A stretch of DNA of 5,367 bases from Bacillota bacterium. Lineage in GTDB: Bacteria; Bacillota; Clostridia; Oscillospirales; Oscillospiraceae. A model generated the notes under the pieces. The model ran no database searches and was not told where the DNA came from. It saw only the letters and a list, made by a program, of their open reading frames with translations. The position numbers and the translations under genes are program-made. Of the stretch, positions 4,734 to 5,367 are shown piece by piece. The stretch lies in NCBI GenBank assembly GCA_009781925.1, contig WQUU01000126.1, positions 1 through 5,367 of the forward strand. Direction: 5' to 3'. Within the stretch, counting starts at the first letter, position 1, and the number at the start of each line of letters is the position of its first letter.

Positions 4734-5366
4734 CTATTGCATGATCATGCCGGAGGATTCTTCATCCTCCGGCGCGTCCGTTTGATCCAGTTCTTCATCG
4801 GAATTCACCCATCGGTCGTAGTCGCTGATGGGGCAGTCCCCGGCCAGCATGAAGGAAAAATCCCGGAGCCGGTCGGCTTCACAGCCGGACACATCGGCCT
4901 GGATACCGTAATAGCCGTTGTAGATGCGCTCCACCTTCGCGTCCAGAACGTCAGACCAATCTCTTTTCCCCTCGTCGGTCAAGGTGTCTTTGTTCAGCTC
5001 CACGATGGTGGCCACGTCATGCTCCTCGTCCGCGTGGAGCAGGTGGAAGTCCTGTAAATCGCAGCCGATCAGCCCGGCAAGGGTGAGAAAATCACCGGGG
5101 CTGTCGATGGCAATCTGCCCGTAATCCAGCGCGTAGTTGATCTGCATACAGTCCTCGCAGAGGATGACCTCGGCGATTTCCTCACGCGCTCTCAGCTCCC
5201 GCAGGAGCAGTTCCCCGATACCGTTGTCGGCGGTGATCACCGTATCACAGTAATTACCGAACATTTTATATGGGATATCCCATCGCCGTCCGTTGACATT
5301 TCCGCGATAGGCAACGGCAAAATCAGCGGCGTTTTTGATTCGCCGGTCGAGCCATTCCCTCGCGTT
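4734..5366 (-). CDS. Acidic hypothetical protein, 5' end beyond the window (partial)
   Basis: The reading frame is open from the stop at 4734 to the window edge, giving 210 visible residues. An ATG at 5264 exists but has no ribosome binding site. The 34 codons before it look like genuine protein, including AREWLDRRIKNAADFAVAYR and GRRWDIPYK leading into MFGNYCDTV. The true start therefore lies outside. Visible features are a soluble alpha/beta composition, no membrane segments, a CEDCMQINYALDYG segment, then DFHLLHADEEHD, ERIYNGYYGIQ, and a very acidic tail with many Asp/Glu. I do not recognise a characterised family. It is presumably an element-borne accessory protein in the same transcript as the DUF6103-like gene. 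The acidity recalls DNA-mimic antirestriction proteins, but no diagnostic motif supports that. Confidence 0.8.
   Translation of the reverse strand, partial: NAREWLDRRIKNAADFAVAYRGNVNGRRWDIPYKMFGNYCDTVITADNGIGELLLRELRAREEIAEVILCEDCMQINYALDYGQIAIDSPGDFLTLAGLIGCDLQDFHLLHADEEHDVATIVELNKDTLTDEGKRDWSDVLDAKVERIYNGYYGIQADVSGCEADRLRDFSFMLAGDCPISDYDRWVNSDEELDQTDAPEDEESSGMIMQ
4749..4773 (-). repeat. 10-bp perfect hairpin inside the 3' end of the acidic-protein gene
   Basis: GCCGGAGGAT and ATCCTCCGGC are perfect complements with a 5-nt loop. In the - strand mRNA the hairpin ends 12 nt before the stop codon and about 14 nt before the AGGAGGTG site of the DUF6103-like gene. Its 3' arm contains CCTCC, which could alternatively pair with that ribosome site. 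The stem also encodes the acidic C-terminus, so part of the pattern could be a coding coincidence. Confidence 0.5.
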
Positions 5367-5367
5367 G

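Noticed and set aside
4734..5264. Identification of the acidic protein as an ArdA-type antirestriction protein
   Set aside because: It is acidic and carried by a mobile element, but I see no ArdA motif and the N-terminus is missing, so it is left as hypothetical.

Overview
The window looks like part of an integrated mobilizable or conjugative element from a low-GC-phylum anaerobe, most likely a gut Clostridia (Oscillospirales/Lachnospirales type). This is inferred from the MobL/MobP3-type relaxase with its small accessory genes, strong AGGAGG-type ribosome binding sites, and a moderately GC-rich mobilization region next to an AT-richer cargo block. No rRNA, tRNA, integrase, transposase or CRISPR array is visible.

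Layout: (1) Positions 1-1310, + strand: a compact four-gene operon behind a perfect consensus sigma-A promoter (TTGACA, 17 bp, TATAAT). It encodes a 100-aa coiled-coil/basic protein, a DUF3990-type putative ADP-ribosyltransferase, and two small proteins. The second small protein is DUF3791-like and the first looks like a diverged paralogue of it. Stop and start codons overlap or nearly touch throughout. It reads as a toxin/partner or addiction-type cargo module. (2) Positions 1318-1347: a perfect 30-bp palindrome between convergent operons, probably a bidirectional terminator. (3) Positions 1358-4045, - strand: a 752-aa relaxase with an HUH motif and a long Sel1-repeat C-terminus, preceded by a ribbon-helix-helix accessory protein whose stop is 3 nt from the relaxase start. 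(4) Positions 4046-4481: about 436 bp with no credible gene but many inverted repeats. On the - strand an imperfect 12-bp inverted repeat is followed immediately by ATTTGTGCGCCCCTTG, which resembles the nick region of IncQ/pGO1-type origins of transfer. This is the best oriT candidate. (5) Positions 4482-5367, - strand: a DUF6103-like small protein and, upstream of it, an acidic protein whose reading frame stays open to the window edge, so its true start lies outside.

Working together: the RHH protein probably binds the oriT inverted repeats and helps the relaxase nick the DNA. The Sel1 array probably acts as a protein-interaction surface, perhaps towards a coupling protein or host factor. 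The convergent + strand module is probably maintenance or defence cargo. The oriT assignment and the ART-plus-two-partners module are the two points most worth testing.
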